From the NCBI GenBank assembly GCA_900549235.1, contig URNT01000004.1:1-64000 (forward strand): a DNA stretch of 64,000 nucleotides, read 5' to 3'. The stretch is from an uncultured Clostridium sp. (GTDB taxonomy: Bacteria; Bacillota; Clostridia; Lachnospirales; Lachnospiraceae). Within the stretch, counting starts at the first letter, position 1. Each line of letters starts with the position of its first letter. Under the pieces are notes generated by a model. That model searched no databases and had not been told where the DNA came from. It worked only from the letters and a program-made list of their open reading frames with translations. Position numbers and translations under genes: made by a program. Positions 15,400-24,489 of the stretch are shown here, piece by piece.

Positions 15400-17535
15400 T
15401 CACAGCTGTTTTTTTCTTACATTGCAGCGGACGGAGCGGTAAGCCGGGAAACCGGAATAGGGATCCAGATGATCTCCGTCCATAATGCTTTCCGCATCTG
15501 CCTCCGAATAACCATGGAACAGATTGACCAGGCCCTGAGGCACCGTCAGAGTGGGATGTACCTGTACAAAAACAGATCCTTTTTTAGTATAGATCTCAAT
15601 ATCATCCCCCTCCTTTACACCCAGCTTCTCACAGTCCTCCCGGTTCATATCCGCCGTCGGCTCCGGCCGCAGAGAACGGTTTCTCGGAACCTTGTGGAGG
15701 TGGCTGTGAATGGCATTTGGAATACGGGAACCAGAGGTAAATACAAAGGGATACAGCTGAGGATCCCCCTCATCCAGAGGCTCTCTATAGGTAGGAAGGG
15801 CATCCAGCCCCCATTCCGGGTGGGCCTCGATCACAGCGCTTTTAAGCTCAAATTTTCCCGTAGGAGTATTCAGTCCCTTCTTTAATTCACAAAGCTCCTC
15901 CTCTTTTTTCTCCTCCGCAATCTTAATGGGAAGCTCCACTTTTTTAAGGGTATCAATGGATACGCCGTAATCATCCAGAATATAGTGCTGGATAAAATAT
16001 TCGTAGCCCTTCTTCAGTACCTCATCCGGCAGATCCATCACCCTTGCAAGCTCCGTACATATTTCCACATCGCTTTTAGAATCCCCGATCCGATCAATCA
16101 CAGGGCTTGTATACCAGGCCTTGCATCCCGGATAGGGCTTAAATTCCCCTCTTTCAAAGGAGGAGCAGGCAGGCAGGACAATATCTGCCCACATGGCTGT
16201 ATCCGTCATAAAAAGATCCGTATCCACAAAGAAATCCAGGCTTTCAAGGGCCTTGAACATACGGTTTGAATCCGGGAACATACGGGCATTCAGTCCCAGA
16301 GCAAACAGCCCCCTTACCGGGTAAGGAGTACCTTCCAGAATCTGTCTTGGCAGATCCATGGCCTGCATTTCTCCCTCCAGATCATTCCACAGAGGGAACC
16401 GCTCTCCGCCCACAGGTGTTTTCGCATCCTTGGGCCGGTTTTCATAAAGATACTCATGCTCTCTGGTTTCAAAGCCGCAGGCTACGTGCATATAGCTGTG
16501 AACACCCAATCTTTGTCCGCCAGTGCGGTCAAAATTGCCGGTAATAGCCAAAAGCGCCATAACCGCGCGGTAGTTCTGCAAACCGTTTCTGTGATGGCAC
16601 AGAGGAGCTGAAGACTCATTGCAGCTCATTTTCCGATTTTCGTGAATCATCCTGGCAGCCTGCACCACCTGGCTGTAGGGAACACCAGTCAGGGCCTCTA
16701 TATTCGATTCATTAAACTGCTTTACATACTCCGCATACTCCTCAAAACCATATACATACTGGTCAATATAAGGCCGGTCGATCCATCCGTTTTCTATCAG
16801 GACGTTGGCAATTCCATGAGCCAGAGCCCCGTCCGTACCTGTTTTCGGCTGCAAAAACAGGTCAGCCAGTTTCTCCATTGCTGGTGTCCGGCGGGTATCT
16901 ACAATAATAAATTTAAGGCCCTTTTCCTTCAGCTTCATAGCCCGGTGGGCTCCCATATAGCTGGAATAAAAAGGATTATAGGCCCACCCTAAAAACAGAT
17001 CGGAATTTGCCATATCCGGCTCGCCCTGCTCTCCTGCCGCTACCTTCCAGGCCATAAAAGCCGCTGTATAGCAGGCACTGGATTCGCAGCCGTAGTTGGG
17101 GCTTCCAAAGGCATATGCCAGGCGGCGCAGCATCTGTCTGTACCATTTTGAATAACCGGAATAAAAGGCCACGCTCTCTGCTCCGTAAGCTTCCTTGCAA
17201 GCATTTAACCCCTTTGCGATCTCCTTATAGGCCTCTTCCCAGGTAATAGGCTCAAACCTGCCCTCTCCCCTTTTTCCTACCCTTCTTAAAGGAGTTTTGA
17301 TCCGGTCCTCCCGATAAATGTATTCCCTGTTTGCCAGTCCCTTGGTACAAAGGCGGCCGTCATTGGACGGATGTCCGTCTAATCCCTCAATCTTAATCAC
17401 TCTGCCATCCTTTATATAGGCATTGATGCCGCAGTGCATACCGGGAGAACAGATGTCGCACAGGGTATGGCGCACCTGGATCCCTGTATCCGGTCCCGGA
17501 ATTTTTGCTTTAATCTTTCGCTCCAGCTCAGTCAT
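15400..17535 (-). CDS. Molybdopterin oxidoreductase catalytic subunit (DMSO reductase superfamily)
   Basis: The 711-residue protein has an N-terminal [4Fe-4S] motif with Cys 26, 29, 35 and 63 (the second-to-third spacing is five, longer than the usual three), then the Mo-bis-pterin domains. SPNYGCESSACYTA around residue 145-158 is where the metal ligand normally sits, making Cys154 the probable Mo ligand. The C-terminal pterin-binding domain includes SGSRIPNAIHSHLHKVP and NREDCEKLGVKEGD. There is no Tat signal. It overlaps the FAD gene by four bases and precedes its Fe-S partner. The substrate is unknown; an S- or N-oxide of the operon's amino-acid substrate is a reasonable guess. Confidence 0.88.
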   Translation of the reverse strand: MTELERKIKAKIPGPDTGIQVRHTLCDICSPGMHCGINAYIKDGRVIKIEGLDGHPSNDGRLCTKGLANREYIYREDRIKTPLRRVGKRGEGRFEPITWEEAYKEIAKGLNACKEAYGAESVAFYSGYSKWYRQMLRRLAYAFGSPNYGCESSACYTAAFMAWKVAAGEQGEPDMANSDLFLGWAYNPFYSSYMGAHRAMKLKEKGLKFIIVDTRRTPAMEKLADLFLQPKTGTDGALAHGIANVLIENGWIDRPYIDQYVYGFEEYAEYVKQFNESNIEALTGVPYSQVVQAARMIHENRKMSCNESSAPLCHHRNGLQNYRAVMALLAITGNFDRTGGQRLGVHSYMHVACGFETREHEYLYENRPKDAKTPVGGERFPLWNDLEGEMQAMDLPRQILEGTPYPVRGLFALGLNARMFPDSNRMFKALESLDFFVDTDLFMTDTAMWADIVLPACSSFERGEFKPYPGCKAWYTSPVIDRIGDSKSDVEICTELARVMDLPDEVLKKGYEYFIQHYILDDYGVSIDTLKKVELPIKIAEEKKEEELCELKKGLNTPTGKFELKSAVIEAHPEWGLDALPTYREPLDEGDPQLYPFVFTSGSRIPNAIHSHLHKVPRNRSLRPEPTADMNREDCEKLGVKEGDDIEIYTKKGSVFVQVHPTLTVPQGLVNLFHGYSEADAESIMDGDHLDPYSGFPAYRSVRCNVRKKQL

Positions 17536-18806
17536 AATACTGCCTCCAATTCATTGATAAAGTCCTCCTTTACTCCGAAGCGCAGAAGCTGTCCTCTCTG
17601 CTCCGGGGTAAAACGGCCCGGCTCCCCTCTCAAAACCTTGATCAGATGTGCCTTCAGAATCCCTGAAATACCGTAATTATCCAGAATATTAAAGCCCGCA
17701 GGCTTTCCGTCCTTCATCACCGCCTGAATATAGCTTCCGGGGCATTGATACATCTTCACTTCTCCCCCAATCCGGTTGTCTCCCAGGCCGATAAAGTCCA
17801 TATCCAGAAAATGTGTGATATTATGTAAAATGTTTCCGTCTGTCTCATCCGATACTCCGGCCATGTTCCGTCCGGCTGCCCGGCCCTGGATCCCCGCATT
17901 GGCCCACAGGCCGATGATCTGGGTCTGGCCTGACTGCAGGTTATTGCCCTGGCAGCAGTCTCCGGCAGCATAGATTCCCTCCGCCGAAGTCTCCATCCGC
18001 TCATTTACCACAATTCCCCGGTCGATCTCTATCTCAGACCCATCCAGGATTCCCGTAGACGCTCTGGTTCCTATGTTCAAAATCAAAAGCTCCGTTTCAA
18101 GGGTTCTTCCGCCTCCCAGACAGACCGTATAGCCAGTGATCCTGCCGTCCTCTCCTATGTGCTCCTGTGCTCCGGTGATGGCCTGTCCAAACTCCATCCG
18201 GATTCCCTTTTTCTCAATCCTCTCCTCGATCATCTCCGACACCTGGGAATAGGCTGCCAGGGCAAAAATGTGAGGCGCCATATCCGCCAGGGTTACCTTG
18301 ACCCCTCTCTTGTGCAGAAGCTCCGCTACCTTGATCCCTACCATGGAAGCTCCTACCACAACAGCGGACTTATATTCCCGCTCTCTTACAGCATCATGGA
18401 GCTTTACCGCATCCTCCACCGTTCTCATGCAGAAGGCTCCCTTAAGCCCGCCAAATGCCCCCGGCACAAAAGCAGCGGCTCCCGAAGCAATCAGGATCTT
18501 GTCGTAAGATTCCTCCCTGCCGTCCTCTGTTATTACCTTCCGTTCTCCTGCCTTCACTGCCTTTACCCTGGTATCCGTAAAGAACACCGCCCCCAGCCTT
18601 CTCCCGATCTCCTCCAGGGAGCCAAAGGGAAACATTCCCTCATAAGGCAGCTTTCCAGCCGCATAATAGGTAGTAAGCATGGGGTTATAGGGCGGCAGCT
18701 TCGTATCACTGTAAACATGGATCTGTGCCTGGCACCCGGTCTCCCGGATGGCCTCCAGGGCATGATAGCCGGCACATCCAAAGCCTATGATCGCAAATCG
18801 TTCCAT
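17532..18806 (-). CDS. FAD-dependent pyridine nucleotide-disulfide oxidoreductase
   Basis: The 424-residue flavoprotein has the FAD-binding GFGCAGYHALEAI at the N-terminus, the NAD(P)-binding AVVVGASMVGIKVAELL near residue 155 and a second FAD motif GIYAAGDCCQ near 275. It resembles NADH:rubredoxin or nitrite-reductase-type reductases that deliver electrons from NAD(P)H. ATG 18806 fits the family N-terminus and has GGGAGG 12 bases upstream; ATG 18833 behind AGAGGA is an alternative. It is a likely electron entry point for the Fe-S and molybdenum subunits, with a four-base overlap with the latter. Confidence 0.85.
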   Translation of the reverse strand: MERFAIIGFGCAGYHALEAIRETGCQAQIHVYSDTKLPPYNPMLTTYYAAGKLPYEGMFPFGSLEEIGRRLGAVFFTDTRVKAVKAGERKVITEDGREESYDKILIASGAAAFVPGAFGGLKGAFCMRTVEDAVKLHDAVREREYKSAVVVGASMVGIKVAELLHKRGVKVTLADMAPHIFALAAYSQVSEMIEERIEKKGIRMEFGQAITGAQEHIGEDGRITGYTVCLGGGRTLETELLILNIGTRASTGILDGSEIEIDRGIVVNERMETSAEGIYAAGDCCQGNNLQSGQTQIIGLWANAGIQGRAAGRNMAGVSDETDGNILHNITHFLDMDFIGLGDNRIGGEVKMYQCPGSYIQAVMKDGKPAGFNILDNYGISGILKAHLIKVLRGEPGRFTPEQRGQLLRFGVKEDFINELEAVL

Positions 18807-18895
18807 ATCAGGCTCATTCCTCCCATCTTTCATTCTTTTCCTCTGCCCTCTTCTGCGAACAGGGCAAAAAGGGATGCCGCAGGCATCCCCTTTCT

Positions 18896-20230
18896 TTATT
18901 TCTCAGCTTTCTTGGAAGCCACGTAGTTATATCTGATCTGAGTATAAACAAGAAGAACCACAATGTAAATACCGCAGGCGATTGCTGCCGGAACAGTCAG
19001 ATCGGACAGATTCACATAGGACGTACCCAGCATCAGAATACCGATCACCGCAAGAATTGCGTGAAGGGTTCCCTTGCTCATATAGAAGGTTGACTTTTTA
19101 TATTCCTCCGGCAGATGCTCAGGCAGTCTCCAGCAGGCCAGAAGCACCATAAATTCTGTAATCATATCCGTACCAACACCCATATTGGAGATCAGTGTCA
19201 GATCCATGCCTGTAACGATGGGAATCGCGCCCATAACAAAGAAGATTCCCAGTATAACAATGGGTACGCCATGCTTATTTTCATTTGCAAAGATTTCAGG
19301 AAGCCATCCCTCTCTGGAGGCTGCCTGGAGACCTCTTGTAACCCAGCTCAAGGTGCCGTTTAAGGTAGTCAGCAGGGCGAACAGCGCTCCGCCGAACACA
19401 AAGAACAGATACAGCCAGGTCGGGAAAATCTCCTGGGCTACCAGGGTCAGATTCTGGAAGGCAACGGTCTCAATAGGAAGCACACCAGAAGCTACCACAC
19501 CGATAAATGCGTAAAATACAGCTACGACGGAAGTTGACAGTACGATTACCTTAGGAATGGTTTTGGCCGGTTCTACAATATCGTCACCATTTTCCGCTAC
19601 GAATTTAGCTCCGCCGCAGGCAAAGCTTAAAAGAGCAACTCCCGTAAAGAAGTTCTTCGGCCCGTTTGGCATAATATTTTTTGTTGTAATCGCAAGTGTT
19701 CTCCAGTCTACCTTCGGCAGTCCAAAGGCAATAAACAGGAACAAGCTCAGAAGCAGAAATGCTACCATACACTTCTGCACCTTGGCGCTGGACTGAAGTC
19801 CGACCATATTAACTCCGGTACAGAGAATCAGAGCTATCATCGCCACAACTGCCTCGCTGAAGCCTGTAAAAATAGAACAGAAATAGCTTGCAAAGCCCTT
19901 GGCAAAGGTCGCGATCAGCACCTGGCTCAGAACAAACATACCGATATACATAAAACCCGCCTTATCTCCCATCAGGCGCTTTACATAGGTGTAGCCCGCA
20001 CCGGAGGCCGGAATGGTAGAAGTCAGGATGATAAATGGAACGCAGGTGGAGATTGCCAGCAGCGCGCCTAGAATAAAAGCATAGGGCGTTCCATGTCCTG
20101 TCATTCCGATTACTACACCAGTCAGCACCATAATACCGGAACCGATTATCTGTCCGATCGCAAGCCCCATACAGTCAGAAAAGCTGATCTTTTGATGGGT
20201 GCTCTGTTTGTTGTCTTTCACTTCTCCCAT
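18896..20230 (-). CDS. APC-superfamily amino-acid permease
   Basis: The 444-residue protein has about 12 membrane helices and the APC first-helix motif GLAIGQIIGSGIMVLTGVV (residue ~20) with ASGAGYTYVKRLMG near 70. The frame is open further upstream, but ATG 20230 is right because AGGGGG lies 9 bases before it and the extra codons overlap the lyase gene. It lies 20 bp after the PatB/MalY gene, so it is the probable importer of the amino-acid substrate. Confidence 0.88.
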   Translation of the reverse strand: MGEVKDNKQSTHQKISFSDCMGLAIGQIIGSGIMVLTGVVIGMTGHGTPYAFILGALLAISTCVPFIILTSTIPASGAGYTYVKRLMGDKAGFMYIGMFVLSQVLIATFAKGFASYFCSIFTGFSEAVVAMIALILCTGVNMVGLQSSAKVQKCMVAFLLLSLFLFIAFGLPKVDWRTLAITTKNIMPNGPKNFFTGVALLSFACGGAKFVAENGDDIVEPAKTIPKVIVLSTSVVAVFYAFIGVVASGVLPIETVAFQNLTLVAQEIFPTWLYLFFVFGGALFALLTTLNGTLSWVTRGLQAASREGWLPEIFANENKHGVPIVILGIFFVMGAIPIVTGMDLTLISNMGVGTDMITEFMVLLACWRLPEHLPEEYKKSTFYMSKGTLHAILAVIGILMLGTSYVNLSDLTVPAAIACGIYIVVLLVYTQIRYNYVASKKAEK

Positions 20231-20250
20231 GTTTTGAATCCCCCTGTTTT

Positions 20251-21420
20251 TTAATTCATGTATTTCCCATACATCTCTGCTATTTTTCCAAGGCCCTCCA
20301 GCAAAAGCGCTCTGGTGCAGCCAATGTTCAGCCGCATAAAGCCCTCTGCCTGCGCCCCATAATGACTTCCATCTCCCAAGGCAACTTTGTACTCCTGGGC
20401 GAGAATCCGTGTTATTTCCCTGCTTGGAAGCCCCAGGCAGGTCATATCCAGCCACATAAGGAAGGTTCCATCATGGTTTGTAACCTTCACCCCCGGCATC
20501 CGCTCTGCGGCAAAGCGGCAGACGGTTTCTGCATTTTCCTTCAGGTAAATAAGCTGTTCATCCACCCATTTATCCCCATATGTATAAGCTGCCTCCATAG
20601 CGGTAAACGCCAGGTCCGAAGGGCCGAACATCCAGCAGGCGTCATAGCTGTCTGAGACTTTCTGCTTCAGCTCCGAATCCGGTATGATCATACAGGAAGA
20701 GCCAAGACCTGCCATGTTAAAGGTCTTGCTGATCGCCGTATAAACCACCAGCTTTTTATACACAGACGAGAACCGTCCCGCCGTAGTATAAGGCCTTTTA
20801 ATGCCGAAATCCGCATGGATCTCATCACTCAGCAGATATACATCATACTGAACACACAGGGCTGCGATCCGCTCCATCTCCTCATAGGTCCATACACGTC
20901 CAATGGGATTGTGGGGATTGCAGAACACTACCGCCTTTACCCCGTTTTTAAGTTCATTCTCAAAACGTTCAAAATCAATGGTATAGCATCTCTCATGAAG
21001 ATCAAGAGGGCAGTCCACCAGTGTATGACCGCTGTTTTTCACTGCCGCAAAGAAGGGGTCGTACACTGGAGTGAACACAAGCACCTTCTCTTCCTTTGGA
21101 AGAATGGCATTTAAGGTAAAATAAATACCTGTAACCACACCGTAGCTTAAAAGCATCCATTCTGTCTCTGGTTTCCACTGATGACGGCGCTCCCACCAGC
21201 CCTGAATGGCTGTGTATACGCTGTCAAGAGGCTCCGAATAACCGATCAGCGGATGATCGCAGCGGGCTTTGATTGCCCCCAGGATTTCAGGTACAGAAGC
21301 AAAGTCTGTGTCTGCGATCCAGAATGGAAGAAGTCCGTCCTTCTGTCCGAATGAATACTGTTTGTTCCACTTAATGCTGGTTGTCCCCCTGCGGTCAATC
21401 GGCCTGTCGAAATCATACAT
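20251..21420 (-). CDS. PatB/MalY-family C-S beta-lyase (PLP, aminotransferase fold)
   Basis: The 389-residue fold-type I PLP enzyme has its PLP lysine in AISKTFNMAG (~residue 235), SDEIHADF (~200) and FCNPHNPIGRVW (~170), signatures of the MalY/PatB group of cystathionine beta-lyase-like enzymes. Such enzymes cleave S-substituted cysteines to pyruvate, ammonia and a thiol; some act as aminotransferases. AAAGGAACC precedes ATG 21420. It is the first gene of the operon, directly behind the operator-rich promoter. With an APC permease and a redox complex following, an S-conjugate or its S-oxide is a plausible substrate (inference). Confidence 0.87.
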   Translation of the reverse strand: MYDFDRPIDRRGTTSIKWNKQYSFGQKDGLLPFWIADTDFASVPEILGAIKARCDHPLIGYSEPLDSVYTAIQGWWERRHQWKPETEWMLLSYGVVTGIYFTLNAILPKEEKVLVFTPVYDPFFAAVKNSGHTLVDCPLDLHERCYTIDFERFENELKNGVKAVVFCNPHNPIGRVWTYEEMERIAALCVQYDVYLLSDEIHADFGIKRPYTTAGRFSSVYKKLVVYTAISKTFNMAGLGSSCMIIPDSELKQKVSDSYDACWMFGPSDLAFTAMEAAYTYGDKWVDEQLIYLKENAETVCRFAAERMPGVKVTNHDGTFLMWLDMTCLGLPSREITRILAQEYKVALGDGSHYGAQAEGFMRLNIGCTRALLLEGLGKIAEMYGKYMN

Positions 21421-21510
21421 AACCCTGGTTCCTTTCTTTGTCCCTTTTTCTTAAGGTAATATAAGCGGAAGCTGAACTTATTATGACAGCTAAGTTGGAT
21501 GAAGTCCGCT

Positions 21511-21661
21511 CTTGTTATGAATTATAACAAGATTATCTTGTTTTATCAAGTCTGATCTTGTTACTCATTTGTCGAAAATGATATTTTTTCTGTTATATGC
21601 AAAGTTTATATGTGTATTTTGTGCAGATTTAACAAGAATTTTTCTTGATTATACTTGTTAT
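21511..21661 (-). promoter_or_regulatory. Promoter with array of CTTGTTAT-type operator half-sites
   Basis: Read leftward, TTGATA (-35, 21544-21549) and TATAAT (-10, 21521-21526) are spaced 17 bp. The spacer coincides with a palindrome AACAAGAT-T-ATCTTGTT (21526-21542), and CTTGTTAT-N5-ATAACAAG (21511-21531) spans the -10 and start. Further half-sites lie at 21555, 21631, 21642 and 21653. Seven half-sites in 150 bp point to a cooperative repressor, most simply the operon's own GntR-family protein. Confidence 0.75.
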
Positions 21662-21687
21662 GGATCATCATCTGTTTGCCCGGCAAT

Positions 21688-21724
21688 AAAAAACAGCCTC
21701 CGATAAACAGAAGCTGTTTTTTAT
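21688..21724 (-). terminator. Intrinsic terminator of the DUF554 gene
   Basis: AAAAAACAGC and GCTGTTTTTT arms close a short loop between 21688 and 21724, just after the DUF554 gene stop on the minus strand. Confidence 0.75.
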
Positions 21725-21737
21725 ATCTGTTTTTTAC

Positions 21738-22427
21738 TCATCCGATGCCCAGAGCCATCAGCACAGGCACCGCCACTGCCGGCACCAACAGGGCCGGAAG
21801 CAGATTCAGGGTCTTGATTTCCTTGATTCCCAGGATCCCAAGGCCGCTGCTGAGGATCAGGATGCCACCTACCAGGCTGATCTCCGTCATCAGCGCATCT
21901 GTAATAAATGGCTCGATGAACCGGGCCAGCAGATAGATGCTCCCCTGCCAGCAGAACAGCACACCTGCGGCAATGGACATACCGATACCGAAGGTGGAGC
22001 TTAATACAATGGAAGTAATACCATCCAGAATAGCATTGGTAAACAGGTAAGTATTATCCCCCTGAAGGGCACTCTGCATAGGCCCCAGAATAGAAAGCGT
22101 CCCCGCGCAGAACAAAAGAATGGCTGTAGAAAGCCCCTGAGCCAGGTTGGAGCCTCCTGAGATCCTCCCAACAGCCCGGTTAAACGCCGAAGCCAGATCC
22201 AGCCGGGTGCCGATCACACCACCCGCTGCCAGACTGACGATAAAAAGTACATGATATTCTGACTGGGGCATGGCCTGGACAATGGAGTTGATTCCCAGAG
22301 CCGTTGCCGCCAGGCCCATGGAATCCATCATAATGCTCTTATACTTCTCGCCGATCCCCCGCTTCAGACTGCTTCCGATCAGGCTTCCGATCAATATTGT
22401 ACTGGTATTTGCAATCGTGCCTATCAT
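21738..22427 (-). CDS. DUF554 (YdfK-type) membrane protein
   Basis: The 229-residue protein has about six to seven hydrophobic helices and the opening MIGTIANTSTILIGSLIGS typical of the DUF554/YdfK family. The family's transport role is not established. It is a single-gene unit with a terminator downstream; the next gene on the strand starts 125 bp away. Function cannot be named. Confidence 0.82.
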   Translation of the reverse strand: MIGTIANTSTILIGSLIGSSLKRGIGEKYKSIMMDSMGLAATALGINSIVQAMPQSEYHVLFIVSLAAGGVIGTRLDLASAFNRAVGRISGGSNLAQGLSTAILLFCAGTLSILGPMQSALQGDNTYLFTNAILDGITSIVLSSTFGIGMSIAAGVLFCWQGSIYLLARFIEPFITDALMTEISLVGGILILSSGLGILGIKEIKTLNLLPALLVPAVAVPVLMALGIG

Positions 22428-22554
22428 TTGTTTTCCCCCATTTCATTCCAATATACATATTACGCCTGCCGGAGACGGTCCGGCAGCGCTGTTTATCCAA
22501 CTTATTATGAATTATATCATGTTCATTGGCAAAGTAAAGGGGATTTTCTTATTT

Positions 22555-23541
22555 TCACCATTCTTCTCCCGGATACTTCATCCCCCATTCCTTCCGCAGC
22601 CTGGTCATAATGGACATAACATCCCGGCTCAGCTCCAGCTTCAGCACAGAGGTATCTCCTGAAAGAATGGCGGCCTCCATATCCTCCATCTCATAGCGCA
22701 GGGCGGAGGCAGTGCTTCCTTCGCAGATCTCCTCTGCGGCGCCTGTCTCAGCGTCTACGATCACTGCCTTGTCTGCTCTTGGATATTCCATGATTTCGAT
22801 ATAGCCCTTTTCACAGCTGATCACAGCGCGTTTGGGCTGCTTGGAGTGAAGGCTTAAGGCCAGGGCGGCCATCTGTCCATCACGGTTCATCAGAAGGATG
22901 GAGGCCTGCTCGTCCGCTCCGGTGGGGGCCGGCCGCATCTGGCTTAGGATCTGATCCGGCTGGCTGGACATAAAGCTTCTGGTGATACTCAGGGCATATA
23001 CACCGATGTCAAGAAGGGCGCCTCCTGCCAGGTTCATATTGAAGAAACGGTTGGTCATATCATAATCCTTGAAGCTGCCGAAGTTGGCGGTGATCATCTG
23101 CACCTTTCCAAGTCTTCCGCTTTCTATGATGTTCCAGAGCTTCTTATAAAGGGGCATATGCCAGATAGTCATGGCCTCTGCCAGCACCAGACCTTTTTCC
23201 TCTGCAAGAGCAGCCATGTCCTCCAGCTCACGGCTGTTTAAGGTAATGGATTTCTCAACGAACAGGTGCTTTCCATGCTCCAGGGCCTTCTTCATAAAAC
23301 CGTAATGGGTGTTGTGGGGCGTGGTCAGGTAGATCACATCCACCTCCGGATCCGTAAACATTTCCTCAAACTGGTCATAAACCTTCTCAACACCGTATTT
23401 TTCCGCAAAAGCAAGGGCTTTTTCATGGGTACGGTTTCCCACTGCGTACAGGCTGCGTCCCATTTCCTGAAGGGCCTGGGCCATCTGGTTGGCGATCACG
23501 CCGGTTCCAAGTACAGCCCAGTTAAGTGTGGTTTTTGTCAT
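22555..23541 (-). CDS. Gfo/Idh/MocA-family NAD(P)-dependent oxidoreductase
   Basis: The 328-residue protein has the Rossmann motif AVLGTGVIANQMAQAL at the N-terminus and FVEKSITLNS (~residue 92), matching the conserved EKP-type catalytic lysine region of the family, here with Ser instead of Pro. These enzymes oxidise or reduce sugars, inositols or dihydrodiols. ATG 23541 is chosen (AAGGAG 12 bases upstream) over an in-frame ATG 39 bp earlier. No sugar operon surrounds it, so the substrate is unknown. Confidence 0.85.
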   Translation of the reverse strand: MTKTTLNWAVLGTGVIANQMAQALQEMGRSLYAVGNRTHEKALAFAEKYGVEKVYDQFEEMFTDPEVDVIYLTTPHNTHYGFMKKALEHGKHLFVEKSITLNSRELEDMAALAEEKGLVLAEAMTIWHMPLYKKLWNIIESGRLGKVQMITANFGSFKDYDMTNRFFNMNLAGGALLDIGVYALSITRSFMSSQPDQILSQMRPAPTGADEQASILLMNRDGQMAALALSLHSKQPKRAVISCEKGYIEIMEYPRADKAVIVDAETGAAEEICEGSTASALRYEMEDMEAAILSGDTSVLKLELSRDVMSIMTRLRKEWGMKYPGEEW

Positions 23542-23643
23542 CGTGCAGGGTTCTCCTTGTCTGTTATTCTTAAGCAACATTATATTTCACCTGCCGTCTG
23601 ATTTCAATACACATTCTGTCCAATCTTCCCCCAACCTTCCGCG

Positions 23644-24267
23644 TCACCCGCCTTTCCGGCTCCCGCGATCCATTATCTTGCAAAACACCACCGCCGCCAG
23701 CGTACTCACCGCCGTCGCCGCAATCCCCGGCCCCACAATAGCTGCCGGATTCACACTGCCGTACTGGCTCCGGTAGGCGATCATGTTCATGGGGATAAGC
23801 TGGAGGGAGGAAATGTTAATAATAAGAAAGGTGCACATTTCATTGCTGGCAGTGCCGGGGGGCTTAGCTGGTATGGGGCCGGCGTGGATTCTGCGCTGTT
23901 CTTCTGTTTTTTTTAGTTCTTCCATGGCTTTAAGACCCGCCGGCGTAGCCGCCCACCCCAGCCCCAAAATATTGGCGATCATATTAACAGAGATCTGCCT
24001 GGCGGCTTCGCTGTCGGCAGCAAGATCTGGAAAGAGGAACCGGAGTACCGGTCGGAAACCTTTTGACAAAAGCTCGATGAGTCCGGCCCGTTTTCCCACC
24101 TCAAGCACCCCCGTCCACAAGGACATGACCCCAAGCATGGTGATGCACAGGGATACCGCCTCTTTTGCCGAATCCAAGGCCCCCTCCGTTACCTGAGGCA
24201 GCCGCCCCTGAAATGCACCCCACAATACTCCCGTAAGGATCATACCGGCCCAAAGATAATGAAGCAT
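23644..24267 (-). CDS. spmA: Spore maturation protein A
   Basis: The 207-residue membrane protein has the nucleoside-recognition motifs GALDSAKEAVSLCITMLGVMSLW and NMIANILGLGWAATPAGLKAM, diagnostic of SpmA. GGAG lies eight bases before ATG 24267; an upstream in-frame ATG lacks a site. It works with SpmB in spore-core dehydration. The expected downstream neighbour spmB is 15.9 kb away; a Gfo/Idh/MocA gene follows instead. Confidence 0.88.
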   Translation of the reverse strand: MLHYLWAGMILTGVLWGAFQGRLPQVTEGALDSAKEAVSLCITMLGVMSLWTGVLEVGKRAGLIELLSKGFRPVLRFLFPDLAADSEAARQISVNMIANILGLGWAATPAGLKAMEELKKTEEQRRIHAGPIPAKPPGTASNEMCTFLIINISSLQLIPMNMIAYRSQYGSVNPAAIVGPGIAATAVSTLAAVVFCKIMDRGSRKGG

Positions 24268-24409
24268 GTCTGTTTCTCCTATACTTCTCATCCTATTTAT
24301 AAGAATTTATGCCCATTTCTCCGACAGATTCCCATTTTGTTACAAAAAAATAAAACCAGGACCATTTTTGTAAATAATATTACGCTTTATTACGTTTACA
24401 TAACATGCA

Positions 24410-24438
24410 TTGACCCTGGAGCTGCTCTATAGTATATT
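24410..24438 (+). promoter_or_regulatory. Promoter of the cell-wall-binding protein gene
   Basis: TTGACC (24410-24415) and TATATT (24433-24438) are separated by 17 bp and lie 50 bp before the start. A TATTACG direct repeat (about 24379-24395) upstream may be a binding site. Confidence 0.65.
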
Positions 24439-24489
24439 CTCAGCATACAGCAACACAACAACACAGACACAAACACAAGGAGATATGTT

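Noticed and set aside
20231..20455. 75-codon extension of the APC permease gene
   Set aside because: It overlaps the lyase gene in another frame; AGGGGG and the family N-terminus support ATG 20230.
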